From contig CAZJWR010000059.1 in the NCBI GenBank assembly GCA_964549765.1, positions 1 through 22,403 on the forward strand: DNA of 22,403 bases, in the 5' to 3' direction. The notes under the pieces are model-generated. The model made no database searches. It was given only the letters and a program-made list of their open reading frames with translations, and was not told the origin of the DNA. The DNA is from CAZJWR01 sp964549765. Lineage in GTDB: Bacteria; Zixibacteria; MSB-5A5; GN15; JAAZOE01. Each line of letters starts with the position of its first letter. Within the stretch, counting starts at the first letter, position 1. The position numbers were made by a program, and so were the translations under genes. This document shows positions 1 through 7,394 of the stretch, one piece after another.

Positions 1-1
1 T

Positions 2-36
2 ACACTCGGCCAAAATACTATCTTAGAATCAGCTTG
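2..36 (+). CDS. Possible 3' end of an upstream gene (antitoxin position), partial
   Basis: A reading frame enters from the left edge and stops at TGA 34-36, giving the tail TLGQNTILESA. The stop lies 4 bp before an ATG at 41 that would start the PIN-domain gene, the tight spacing usual for antitoxin-toxin pairs. Only 11 codons are visible, so identity cannot be judged. Another frame is also open from 1 to 102, so this call rests on spacing alone. Confidence 0.2.
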
Positions 37-40
37 ACTA

Positions 41-62
41 ATGGGGAGCACTACAATACCTT
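41..62 (+). other. Apparent +1 frameshift at the start of the PIN gene
   Basis: From the ATG at 41 the frame reads MGSTTIP and stops at 62-64. The frame carrying the PIN motif YLDTNI opens just after a stop at 39-41. The run of four Gs at 43-46 is the simplest place for the lesion: with three Gs the ATG would run directly into the PIN frame as MGALQYLDTNILF. Confidence 0.6.
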
Positions 63-128
63 GATACAAACATCCTGTTTAGACTGCATGGCCACCTTGT
101 AGGGCATAGGGATGAAGCCAACAAAGAT

Positions 129-623
129 GTGCACAAGCAGTGCTATGAGTTGGCCAAACAAAAAAAAGAGATCTTCATATCTGTTCTAGTGTTAAGCGAA
201 TTCCTGCACAGGTATTTTGTAGACCGGGCCAAAAGTTATCTCAAAGCAAAAGATATTGAGTTCGATCCACGCGGCATCCTTAAAGCATTTAAGCAGGGGC
301 ATGCCCGGGAATACGAAAGGTTCTTTCAGGATAATTACATTGTGTACGATGAACTACTAAGGGTATTACAAAAATATGGTATCCAAATTATCTTCCCGGA
401 AGATCCGACGCGAGATATAAATGAAATAAATGAGCTCGTTCGGAAATACGCCGCATTTTTACATTATAAGTATCCATCTCTGGATGCTGCAGACTCATTT
501 CATTTGGCAATAGCGAAATATAGTGGTGTCGACAACTTTCTCACTAAGGACAAAGACTTCAATTCTGTGACAGATCTCAAGATATTCACAATTGATTCCG
601 GAAATCGACGCAATCGGCAATAA
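129..623 (+). CDS. PIN-domain protein, VapC-like RNase toxin; N-terminus frameshifted
   Basis: PIN-domain proteins are metal-dependent RNases, most often toxins of VapBC-type modules. From the GTG at 129 the product has 164 residues. It shows the second PIN acidic residue in 'VLSEFLHRYF' (E24), the third in 'DAADSFHLA' (D122) and acidic residues in 'FLTKDKDF' (D141/D143). The first catalytic Asp is not in this version: in the same frame upstream, codons 57-74 read YLDTNI, the canonical PIN strand 1, but no ATG, GTG or TTG lies between the in-frame stop at 39-41 and the GTG at 129. An ATG at 41 is in another frame; removing one G from the run at 43-46 would give MGALQYLDTNILF joined to the rest. 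The gene is therefore either inactivated, translated as a truncated protein, or affected by a base-calling error. It is clearly more AT-rich than the genes to its right, which suggests acquisition. Confidence 0.75.
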   Translation: MHKQCYELAKQKKEIFISVLVLSEFLHRYFVDRAKSYLKAKDIEFDPRGILKAFKQGHAREYERFFQDNYIVYDELLRVLQKYGIQIIFPEDPTRDINEINELVRKYAAFLHYKYPSLDAADSFHLAIAKYSGVDNFLTKDKDFNSVTDLKIFTIDSGNRRNRQ

Positions 624-675
624 ATTGAATTGATGCGAGCGCTGTCCGACACCTAATTTTCTTGCGCGTCATGCC

Positions 676-1458
676 TTAGCATTTCCCGGCCTTCAACGAA
701 TACGTCAGGGGGACGTCGTTTTTCCGATCGGGGTAGTACCACCAGGCGCCGTCTTTCACGAACGTCGGCCAGGCATCGTAAACGCAAAACGGAAATTCAT
801 GCAGAAATTCGATGGTTAATCCGGCCTTGGCCAGGGCCGTGAGGATATCGCCTATCGGCCAGCGCCAGCCGTATTCTTTTACTATCAAATCCTTCGCACA
901 GTAGTCGCCTTCATCTTCATAATATTCCGGTTCCGGCAGATGAAAATACGGCTCAAATATTTTCTTCTCCGCGTCCAGCATACTCCTCACCGGGTGATCG
1001 TCGGCGATATAGAAAAATCCGCCTTTTTTGACGTAGCGCGCAACGATCTCTCCCCAGCGAACGATATCGGACATCCACCATGTCACGCCATAGGATGAAA
1101 ACACGATATCGAATTCATCATCGAGCACATCGGGCAAATCGAACAAATCGCTGCGAATGAAACGGGCGTCGAGACTGATTTTGGCCTTCAACTCGTTGGC
1201 CCGTTCGATGGATCGATCCGATATATCGACGCCCGTCACAAGTGCGCCCCGGCGCGCCCATGACAGCGTGTCCATCCCGAAGTGGCATTGCAGGTGAAGC
1301 AGACGTTTGCCGGTCACGTCGCCGACTTCCTCCAGTTCGAGCGGATGCAGGGATATTCTGCCGGAAAGAAATTCCTTTACGTGATATTCGGGATGATTGA
1401 AATGCGGATCGGTGCGTTGATTCCATCCCCGGCGGTTGAGTTCATGATACTTATTCAT
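676..1458 (-). CDS. Class I SAM-dependent methyltransferase
   Basis: The 260-residue product is a cytoplasmic class I methyltransferase of the 'LHLQCHFGMDTLSWAR' type (residues about 53-69). That segment is motif I, which binds S-adenosylmethionine; 'VTGVDISDRSIERA' supplies the acidic residue that holds the ribose, and 'FDIVFSSYGVTWW' is the motif IV region. A C-terminal aromatic-rich stretch ('FPFCVYDAWPTFVKDGAWWYY') probably forms the substrate site. The substrate is not known. GGAAGG lies about 8 nt before the ATG. It begins 24 bp after lptG ends on the same strand, so it is probably co-transcribed with lptF-lptG, but that alone does not tie it to envelope work. Confidence 0.85.
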   Translation of the reverse strand: MNKYHELNRRGWNQRTDPHFNHPEYHVKEFLSGRISLHPLELEEVGDVTGKRLLHLQCHFGMDTLSWARRGALVTGVDISDRSIERANELKAKISLDARFIRSDLFDLPDVLDDEFDIVFSSYGVTWWMSDIVRWGEIVARYVKKGGFFYIADDHPVRSMLDAEKKIFEPYFHLPEPEYYEDEGDYCAKDLIVKEYGWRWPIGDILTALAKAGLTIEFLHEFPFCVYDAWPTFVKDGAWWYYPDRKNDVPLTYSLKAGKC

Positions 1459-1482
1459 GGCGCCATCCTTCCGGTTTGCAGA

Positions 1483-2562
1483 TTATTTCCGGGCTTTGAA
1501 GAAGATGAACAGTCCGACGAACAGGAAAGCGGCGTTGATCGACCAGGCGGCGAAGTCGGGAGGAAGCTTGCCGCTGTAGCCCAGCGACTGGTTGACCTTG
1601 AAAATGACGAAATAGACCAGCGAAATCCCCGAGGCGATGGCGAACGACACCGCCACGCCGCTCCGGCGCGGATTGGATGCCACCGGGATGCAAATAAACA
1701 TGACGATGAAACTCGTGAAGGGAAACGATAGTTTGGTTTTCAAGTCGACCAGTTCATGGACGTAGGGCGATCCGGTTTTCTTCAGCGTTTCGATATAGCC
1801 GCTCAATTCACGGTAGCCCATATCCTCGGGGCGGCCGCGATATTTGACGAACTCCTCCGGCCGTTCGCGACAGTCGTTCAGCACCAGCGAATCGAATTTC
1901 TGATACGTCTCCGTACCGCCGGTAAAGGTCCGGTGCGTCCCGTTGTAGATAATCCACCGGCCGCGGTCGAAGTGCATTCGCTCTCCGCGATAGGATTCCT
2001 TGACGGTATCCGATTCGAACCGCTGGATGAGAACGTTGCGGGCTTCGTCCCGCCCGGGACGCAAGGTTTCAAAATGATAGATATAGCCGCCATCGCCCTG
2101 TTTGGATACGTTGTACAGAATAGAACCTTCGCGGCTCTGATCTTTCTTGATGCCGCCGTGTTTGATGCGGTTTCGTTCCTCGGTCGCTTTCGGCAGAACT
2201 TCCTCGTTGAAATAGAAATTGAACAGCGAGAGGAGAAAGGTGAACACCAGCAGGGGGGTGGCGATGCGATAGAGCGAGATACCGACCGATTTCATGGCCA
2301 GGATTTCGTTGTTGCGGGCCAGGAGGCCGATGGAAAATAACCCGGCCAGAAGCACCGCCGCCGGAGCGATGACTTTGTATATCCAGGGGATAAAATAGAT
2401 GTAATACAGGACAACGTCCTTGATGCCGGGGGCGTTGTCGACGATGTTATTGAGGTTCTCGACCAGGTCGACGATCAGGGCCACCAGGGTGATGGCTCCC
2501 ACGGCGATCACCAGCGAGGTGATAAAGCGGGTAAGAAGATACCGGTCGAGCGTTCTGATCAC
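1483..2562 (-). CDS. lptG: LPS export ABC transporter permease LptG
   Basis: LptG is one of two inner-membrane permeases that, with the LptB ATPase and LptC, extract lipopolysaccharide from the inner membrane. The start chosen is the GTG at 2562, giving VIRTLDRYLLTRF…, 359 residues, the usual LptG length. Its GTGA overlaps the lptF stop by 4 nt, the classic lptF-lptG coupling; a longer frame to 2679 would run deep into lptF. Three membrane helices lie in the first 110 residues, then a periplasmic beta-rich domain (about 120-260), then three C-terminal helices ('FTSFIVMFICIPVA', 'VSFAIASGISLVYFVIF', 'WSINAAFLFVGLFIFF'). The conserved 'LNFYFNEEVLP'-type segment ('LFNFYFNEEVLPKATEE') is present. 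LptB and LptC are not in the window. Confidence 0.93.
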   Translation of the reverse strand: MIRTLDRYLLTRFITSLVIAVGAITLVALIVDLVENLNNIVDNAPGIKDVVLYYIYFIPWIYKVIAPAAVLLAGLFSIGLLARNNEILAMKSVGISLYRIATPLLVFTFLLSLFNFYFNEEVLPKATEERNRIKHGGIKKDQSREGSILYNVSKQGDGGYIYHFETLRPGRDEARNVLIQRFESDTVKESYRGERMHFDRGRWIIYNGTHRTFTGGTETYQKFDSLVLNDCRERPEEFVKYRGRPEDMGYRELSGYIETLKKTGSPYVHELVDLKTKLSFPFTSFIVMFICIPVASNPRRSGVAVSFAIASGISLVYFVIFKVNQSLGYSGKLPPDFAAWSINAAFLFVGLFIFFKARK

Positions 2563-3983
2563 TTTTTCCCCCGCTCGGTTTCCCGGGTCAGCTTGAAGAT
2601 CACCCAGAACGGTTTTTCCATCGAGACCACGTATATGAGGTACAGCCCGGCGGCGCCGATGAGTATATTGGCCGTCCACATGGCCCAGAAGGCGGGGATG
2701 ATTCCGCGGTCGGCGAGATCCTCGCCGCCGATTAAAAACGCCCAGTACAGCACGAAAAGTCCCAGCGATATGCCGATACTGATCCCCATACCGCCGCGAC
2801 GGGCCAGAATGCCCATAGGCGCGCCGATAAGCACAAACACCAGGCAGGCGACCGGGATGGAGTATTTTTTATATACCTCCACATAATAGGAATTGATCAG
2901 CTTCTGCTGGGTCGCTATGCCCTCGCGTTCTCGGGCGACCGAGCGCGCGTCGGCCTGGGCGATCCGCGCCAGGCCGGCCAGGGCGGCGTTGTCCGGCTCC
3001 AGGGAATCCGGCGAACTGGGAAGGGAATCCGAGAAATATTTGCCGATTCGGGTGGTGACCATCTCGTCGATCTTCGTCCGATACGGGACGATGCCGCTTT
3101 CCCATTTCATGATATCTGCGACCATCTGCTGTGCCGACTTTTCCCGGTCGGTGCGAAATTCGTCTTTCGACTCCTTGAAATCCTGGGATATGTCGCTTAT
3201 CACTAACCGCTGGTTGGCAAAGGCCAGCCGCCGATACTTGTCGGGATCATTGGGATCGAACTCGTGGATTTCACCGTCATGCAAGTCGAATATCAGGTCT
3301 TTGCCGTTATTGGCGAAAGCCAGGTGACCGGATTGGGCGACGATGGTCCGCGGCGGTTTATCTTGCTTACCGGTTTCCATTATCTTGACGCCGGTCAAAT
3401 TCGACGTCTTATGGTCGACCGAATCGATGAGAATAATATAGCCGGGGATATCGGTCACAAAGGCGCCGCTGCGCATCTGCAGCGTCGGCCGCAAACGTTT
3501 GATATCCTGCATCAACACGCGGGCGCGATGATTCAGGTCCGGCAGCACATGGTTGTTGAAATAGACCATACCCCAGGCGACCACCGCCGAGGCCAGAACG
3601 ACCGGGTAGATAATCCGGAGCACCGGAATTCCGGATGATTTGATAGCGATGATTTCGAAATCGGAGGTCAGCCGTCCGAAGGCCATCAGGGTTGCCACCA
3701 GCACCGACATCGGCACCGACAGAGCGATCATCCACCCGATCTGGTAGATGAACACCCGCAGGATGACCGTGAACGGCAGCTCCTTGCCCACGATCATATC
3801 GACCAGACTGGGCACGAAATCGATAATCAAGATGAATGTTATTATGGCGAAGGCGAAGAAGAACGGGCCGATGTGCTCGCGCAGGATATACCGCGCCAGG
3901 CGGTTTCGGAAGTCGAAAAACCGCAGGAATCTGACCGGCGGCGACGGTTTCTGCGGGGCTTGATTTTTGGCGATGGTTTCCAT
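2559..3983 (-). CDS. lptF: LPS export ABC transporter permease LptF, enlarged periplasmic region
   Basis: LptF pairs with LptG in the LPS extraction complex. Helices lie near residues 38-60, 77-105 and 118-140, and three more in the last 90 residues ('IPVACLVFVLIGAPMG', 'GISIGISLGLFVLYWAFLIGG', 'FWAMWTANILIGAAGLYLIYV'). The conserved pieces 'LSVPMSVLVATLMAFGRL' and 'PVLRIIYPVV' are present. At 474 residues it is about 100 longer than E. coli LptF. The excess lies between the beta-jellyroll region and the fourth helix (about 255-375) and is polar and probably helical ('KESKDEFRTDREKSAQQMVADIMKW'). The ATG at 3983 has no Shine-Dalgarno sequence; a promoter sits directly upstream, so translation is probably leaderless. 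Confidence 0.93.
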   Translation of the reverse strand: METIAKNQAPQKPSPPVRFLRFFDFRNRLARYILREHIGPFFFAFAIITFILIIDFVPSLVDMIVGKELPFTVILRVFIYQIGWMIALSVPMSVLVATLMAFGRLTSDFEIIAIKSSGIPVLRIIYPVVLASAVVAWGMVYFNNHVLPDLNHRARVLMQDIKRLRPTLQMRSGAFVTDIPGYIILIDSVDHKTSNLTGVKIMETGKQDKPPRTIVAQSGHLAFANNGKDLIFDLHDGEIHEFDPNDPDKYRRLAFANQRLVISDISQDFKESKDEFRTDREKSAQQMVADIMKWESGIVPYRTKIDEMVTTRIGKYFSDSLPSSPDSLEPDNAALAGLARIAQADARSVAREREGIATQQKLINSYYVEVYKKYSIPVACLVFVLIGAPMGILARRGGMGISIGISLGLFVLYWAFLIGGEDLADRGIIPAFWAMWTANILIGAAGLYLIYVVSMEKPFWVIFKLTRETERGKK

Positions 3984-3994
3984 GTTCGAACGGG

Positions 3995-4023
3995 AATATA
4001 TGAATGTGCGCCAATAGTGTAAA
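3995..4023 (-). promoter_or_regulatory. Sigma-70-type promoter of lptF
   Basis: On the minus strand TTTACA (4023-4018) and TATATT (4000-3995) are separated by exactly 17 bp. The predicted start of transcription is near 3988, only about 5 nt before the lptF ATG at 3983. Together with the missing ribosome binding site this suggests a leaderless mRNA. Confidence 0.65.
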
Positions 4024-4051
4024 GGGATTTCGGTCGATCCTCTCCTGTTGT

Positions 4052-4078
4052 CGGCCGGCCGCAGCCGGCCGGTTTTTT
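4052..4078 (+). terminator. Rho-independent terminator between two divergent promoters
   Basis: CGGCCGGC (4052-4059), loop CGCA, GCCGGCCG (4064-4071), then G and six Ts (4073-4078). It is oriented to stop rightward transcription, yet no rightward gene precedes it: lptF runs leftward. It lies between the -35 boxes of the lptF and yhaM promoters and could insulate yhaM from antisense transcripts or end a short RNA. Confidence 0.6.
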
Positions 4079-4089
4079 CCTCCCAGGGC

Positions 4090-4117
4090 TTGACACCACC
4101 CCGTTTACCCCTATTTT
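4090..4117 (+). promoter_or_regulatory. Sigma-70-type promoter of the YhaM-like gene
   Basis: TTGACA at 4090-4095 is followed, 16 bp later, by TATTTT at 4112-4117. Another possible -10 is TACAAT at 4117-4122, but with a long 21-bp spacer. In either case transcription would start at about 4124-4130, at or a few bases before the ATG at 4130. Confidence 0.6.
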
Positions 4118-4129
4118 ACAATTAATCAC

Positions 4130-5110
4130 ATGAAAGAGACTTTCGTCGATCAAATAAAGCCGGGCGATCACATCACCGAATATTTCGCCCTTCGCAAAGC
4201 CGATGTGCTCGAAAAAGACGGTCGTTTTCGGCTGTCGATGGAATTGGGCGACGCCACCGGGCGGATCGCGGCCATCATGTGGGACGCCACCAAAGAGCAC
4301 GCCGAGCTGTTCACGCCGGGGAAAATCGTCAGAGTGCGGGGCTTGGTGGGCGTCTATATGGATCGTCTCCAGATACGGGTCGAACGGATGCGAACGGCCA
4401 AGCCCGAGGAGTACGACCTCGGCGATTATTTCCGCAAAGCCTCCAAAAGCACTGAGGAGCTCGGCGGCATCCTGAAGGCGATGATCGAACGGGTGGGCAA
4501 TACCTACCTGCGCCGGCTGCTTGATGCAATCTTTACCGACGACCTGCGACAGAAATACCTGACCGCGCCGGCGGCCAAACTCCTTCATCATGACACCATC
4601 GGGGGGTTGGCCGAGCATTCGCTGTCGATGGCCGAAATCGTCGTCCGGCTGGCCGACCACTACCCCAAACTCGACCGCGACCTTCTCATTTGCGGCGCGC
4701 TCCTGCACGATATCGGCAAATTGTGGGAGTACGAGATCAAGACATCGATTGATTTCACCGACGTCGGGCGGCTGGTCGGGCATATCACGATCGGCGACGA
4801 ATTCGTGACGACGCGCGCCCGAACTATCGAACATTTTCCCGAAGATCTTCTGACCCATCTCAGACATTTAATCGTCTCGCATCAGGGTGAGCGCGAAAAG
4901 GGTTCGCCGGTGGTGCCGATGACGCCCGAAGCAACCTTTCTGCACTATGTCGACGAACTCGACGCCCGCATGGGGGCCATCGAAAAAATCCGCGAGCGAA
5001 CCGGCGACGAGGGCTGGTCGATCTGGAGCCCGGTTTTGGCCCGGTTTTTCTTTTTCGGCAACGCGGAGCAAACTGGTGAAAATGATGAAGAGTCGAGAAA
5101 TGACGGATAA
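4130..5110 (+). CDS. yhaM: YhaM-type 3'-5' exoribonuclease (OB fold plus HD domain)
   Basis: The 326-residue product matches the YhaM/CbfA family of cytoplasmic 3'-5' exonucleases in architecture. Residues 1-90 form an OB-fold nucleic-acid-binding domain ('DATGRIAAIMWDA', 'GKIVRVRGLVGVYMDRLQI'). Residues about 150-290 form an HD phosphohydrolase domain with metal ligands H163 in 'GGLAEHSL', H193-D194 in 'LLHDIGK', H218, H251 in 'VSHQG' and D275 in 'VDELDA'. The length suits the family (about 310-330). No Shine-Dalgarno sequence precedes the ATG; the promoter lies immediately upstream. Substrate specificity is inferred from family membership; other HD/OB proteins act on different nucleic acids. 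Confidence 0.85.
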   Translation: MKETFVDQIKPGDHITEYFALRKADVLEKDGRFRLSMELGDATGRIAAIMWDATKEHAELFTPGKIVRVRGLVGVYMDRLQIRVERMRTAKPEEYDLGDYFRKASKSTEELGGILKAMIERVGNTYLRRLLDAIFTDDLRQKYLTAPAAKLLHHDTIGGLAEHSLSMAEIVVRLADHYPKLDRDLLICGALLHDIGKLWEYEIKTSIDFTDVGRLVGHITIGDEFVTTRARTIEHFPEDLLTHLRHLIVSHQGEREKGSPVVPMTPEATFLHYVDELDARMGAIEKIRERTGDEGWSIWSPVLARFFFFGNAEQTGENDEESRNDG

Positions 5111-5165
5111 TGGACATTTCCTCTGCGCAAATCGTATCCAATATTTGTAACCACAAAAGAGGATC

Positions 5166-5666
5166 ATGGAAGAAACCGTAGACTGTTTTTTGAATATACC
5201 GATATATCGGTGCAGCCCCGACCAGTATGAGAAGGAAATGGCTGTCGTCCTCGAGAAATTCGTGCGAGATTTGGAAAAGGGGACAAAGCCGTATCAGAGG
5301 GCAGTTGATTATTTCAATGCGAATAGATGGTATCCATGGCGATATAATCAGATAATTGGCTGGCTAAGCCTCCATAGACTCCACACTCAAATCCGAGCAT
5401 ATTGCGTGATGGCACGCGGCAAGAGATTCACCCGGACCATGCGAAAATACTTTGTTTACATCGATCAATTTCTCATCCTTGATACGGCCACAGATATTGA
5501 GAAATCTGAAACGTCAGACGAAATATTTGATAAGATACTTGAAGGTATTCGGGAGCTGAAAAGGGAGAAATTCTTAAAAAGGCGATTCATAGATTTTGAA
5601 GAATTGCGGCGCCAGGGAATTCTAATCGATTGGAAAAAAGCCCTTGGTATTAATTTCCCACGGTAG
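5166..5666 (+). CDS. Hypothetical protein, AT-rich orphan
   Basis: I do not recognise this 166-residue protein. It is basic and aromatic, has no signal peptide or membrane segment, and should be cytoplasmic. Features include 'NIPIYRCSPDQYEKEM' near the N-terminus, 'FNANRWYPWRYNQIIGWLSLHRLHTQIRAYC' in the middle and a charged, probably helical C-terminal third ('FDKILEGIRELKREKFLKRRFIDFEELRRQG'). An AGAGGA box lies 3 nt before the ATG. It starts 55 bp after the YhaM-like gene on the same strand. Base use is visibly more AT-rich than in its neighbours on both sides and resembles that of the PIN gene at 129-623, so it may be a recent acquisition. Confidence 0.7.
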   Translation: MEETVDCFLNIPIYRCSPDQYEKEMAVVLEKFVRDLEKGTKPYQRAVDYFNANRWYPWRYNQIIGWLSLHRLHTQIRAYCVMARGKRFTRTMRKYFVYIDQFLILDTATDIEKSETSDEIFDKILEGIRELKREKFLKRRFIDFEELRRQGILIDWKKALGINFPR

Positions 5667-5691
5667 GTCGAAACCCTCTTAGAGCTTCGAC
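5667..5691. repeat. Short inverted repeat between convergent genes
   Basis: GTCGAA (5667-5672) and TTCGAC (5686-5691) form a 6-bp hairpin between the 3' ends of the orphan gene and the membrane-protein gene. No T run follows on either strand, so an intrinsic terminator is not supported; it may only mark the convergent junction. Confidence 0.3.
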
Positions 5692-5704
5692 GTCCCAACC
5701 GGAA

Positions 5705-6376
5705 TCAACTCGATAGAGTCTTCCGATAAGAATGCCAGAAGGCAATCGCGTAACAAATCAACCCCATCAAAAGAAAGCTGTATAGATATGGCGACGGCAT
5801 CTGCTGGTGCAGGGCCGCGTCTGTGTCGCGCATAAATGAATATAATATCGCGCCGGTACCGATCAGGGCAAATATCCACGTTATGATCGTCGGGTGGAAT
5901 GCCCGGCCTTGCGCATAAAGCCGCACGATGAGTATCCCCGTGATAATCATTACGGCCGAGATCAGAGCCGGTGCGATAACCGGGCCGATCCAGGGGAGAG
6001 GTATCAGGAAAAGTATATCCCAGTCGAATACCGACGGGGGCCATCCGATGGTCACTTTCAGCCAGACATAATAAAAAATATCCCAGACACCGAACATGAT
6101 GACGAAATACCCGAACCGTTCCCAGAACCGCCTTCCGGCCAGCGCCGCCGCCACAGTAAGCATGATCATCGTACAAAACTCGCGTCCCAGTTCCACCTTC
6201 AGCAGATGATTGGAGATCATTTTCAGGGGAAACGAGAATCCTTCGGGATAGAAAATCTGCCGCAAATAGACCACAACGGCCGCCTCGAAATATCCCATCG
6301 CGACGGCGAATAAGACGGCATACGCGATTCGCTTGCGATAATTCATGATATCCGATGATAACATTGCGGGATTCAT
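5705..6376 (-). CDS. Polytopic inner-membrane protein of unknown function
   Basis: The 223-residue product has about six or seven hydrophobic segments: about 18-40 ('AVLFAVAMGYFEAAVVVYL'), 66-82, 87-107 ('GYFVIMFGVWDIFYYVW'), one or two within 117-152, 158-178 and 195-215. No enzyme motif is evident; charged residues worth noting lie in 'MGYFEAAVV' and 'RRFWERFG'. Two starts are possible, ATG 6376 and ATG 6346 (MNYRKRIAY), the second placing a basic stretch directly before the first helix. It begins 11 bp after the deacetylase-like gene ends, so the two are probably co-transcribed. Confidence 0.7.
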   Translation of the reverse strand: MNPAMLSSDIMNYRKRIAYAVLFAVAMGYFEAAVVVYLRQIFYPEGFSFPLKMISNHLLKVELGREFCTMIMLTVAAALAGRRFWERFGYFVIMFGVWDIFYYVWLKVTIGWPPSVFDWDILFLIPLPWIGPVIAPALISAVMIITGILIVRLYAQGRAFHPTIITWIFALIGTGAILYSFMRDTDAALHQQMPSPYLYSFLLMGLICYAIAFWHSYRKTLSS

Positions 6377-6387
6377 CGTCTCTAGTA

Positions 6388-7323
6388 CTAATTTATCAAA
6401 GCCGTCACGTGCGCCTCGACCGAATCGGCCAGCGCCGACAAATTATACCCACCCTCCAGCATGGAAACGATCCGGCCCCGGCAATGCTTTTCGGCGGCCT
6501 GTTTGACCAGCTGTGTCATCTCGCCGAACATGACCGTGCTCAACCGCGTCCCGGATAGCGGATCGTCGGCGTGCCCGTCGAATCCCGCCGAAATGAGAAT
6601 AAATTCCGGCTCGAAATCATCGATAGCCGGGATGACACGTTCGGTGAACGCCTCGCGATACTCATTATCGCCCGCACTCGATCCCATCGGAACGTTGAGC
6701 GTATATCCGGTTCCGGCCCCGACGCCGATCGCGCCGGCATGCCCGGTGCCGGGATAGTGCGGGTATTGATGGAGGCTGATATAGAGCACGTGCGGATCAT
6801 CATCGAACATCCGTTCGGTGCCGTTGCCGTGATGAATGTCCCAATCGAGTATGACTACTCGTGACAGCCCGCCGGTGTCAAGCAGATCGGCAGCGGCGAT
6901 GGCAATATTATTGAAGATACAAAAGCCCATGGCCCGGTCGGCTTCGGCGTGATGTCCCGGCGGCCGCACGGCGCAGAAGGCCGAGGAGAGCTTCTCTCCG
7001 AGCACTAGCCGGACGGCCATGACGCCGGCGCCGGCGGCATGAAGCGCCGCCTGCGGCGTGGCTTCCGTCGCCACCGTATCGCCCCAGTCGAGCACAACGG
7101 CGTCATCGATCTTGAGCGACAGAATGCCGTTCACATATTGACGGTCGTGGACCCGTTCGATCCAGGCCGGCTCGGCGGGTTGGGCCTCGATAAATCGCAG
7201 CTTTGTCGCCAACGGCCCGGATTTGATTTTCTGTATGATGGCCTTGATCCGTTCCGGCCGCTCGACATGCGTATAATTCTCGAGATGTTTCTCGAACAAC
7301 GGATGATACAAGAATCCGGTCAT
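6388..7323 (-). CDS. Histone-deacetylase-family (AcuC-like) zinc amidohydrolase
   Basis: This 311-residue protein belongs to the arginase/deacetylase fold. Bacterial members remove acetyl groups from lysines, polyamines or acetoin-pathway enzymes. Visible signatures are 'RPPGHHAEAD' (catalytic His pair H124/H125), 'LDWDIHHGNGT' (zinc ligands D162 and H164), 'ISAGFDGHADDP' (third zinc ligand D249) and 'LEGGYN' with the catalytic Tyr. Length is normal for single-domain bacterial homologues. The start is set at the ATG 7323 (MTGFLYHP) because GGGGA lies at the right distance; a TTG six codons upstream would include that box. It lies 71 bp after threonine synthase on the same strand. The substrate cannot be told from the sequence; polyamine deacetylase is an alternative. 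Confidence 0.88.
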   Translation of the reverse strand: MTGFLYHPLFEKHLENYTHVERPERIKAIIQKIKSGPLATKLRFIEAQPAEPAWIERVHDRQYVNGILSLKIDDAVVLDWGDTVATEATPQAALHAAGAGVMAVRLVLGEKLSSAFCAVRPPGHHAEADRAMGFCIFNNIAIAAADLLDTGGLSRVVILDWDIHHGNGTERMFDDDPHVLYISLHQYPHYPGTGHAGAIGVGAGTGYTLNVPMGSSAGDNEYREAFTERVIPAIDDFEPEFILISAGFDGHADDPLSGTRLSTVMFGEMTQLVKQAAEKHCRGRIVSMLEGGYNLSALADSVEAHVTALIN

Positions 7324-7394
7324 GGTATCCCCGATTGCCAAAGTTATCCGAAGAATAACAGATTATTACTTACCGGGCAAGAGCGAAATCGCCT

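Noticed and set aside
3842..4867. Minus-strand open frame spanning the divergent lptF/yhaM promoter region
   Set aside because: It covers the opposite strand of the HD-domain gene and the start of lptF in another frame, reads through both promoters and the terminator, and resembles no family.
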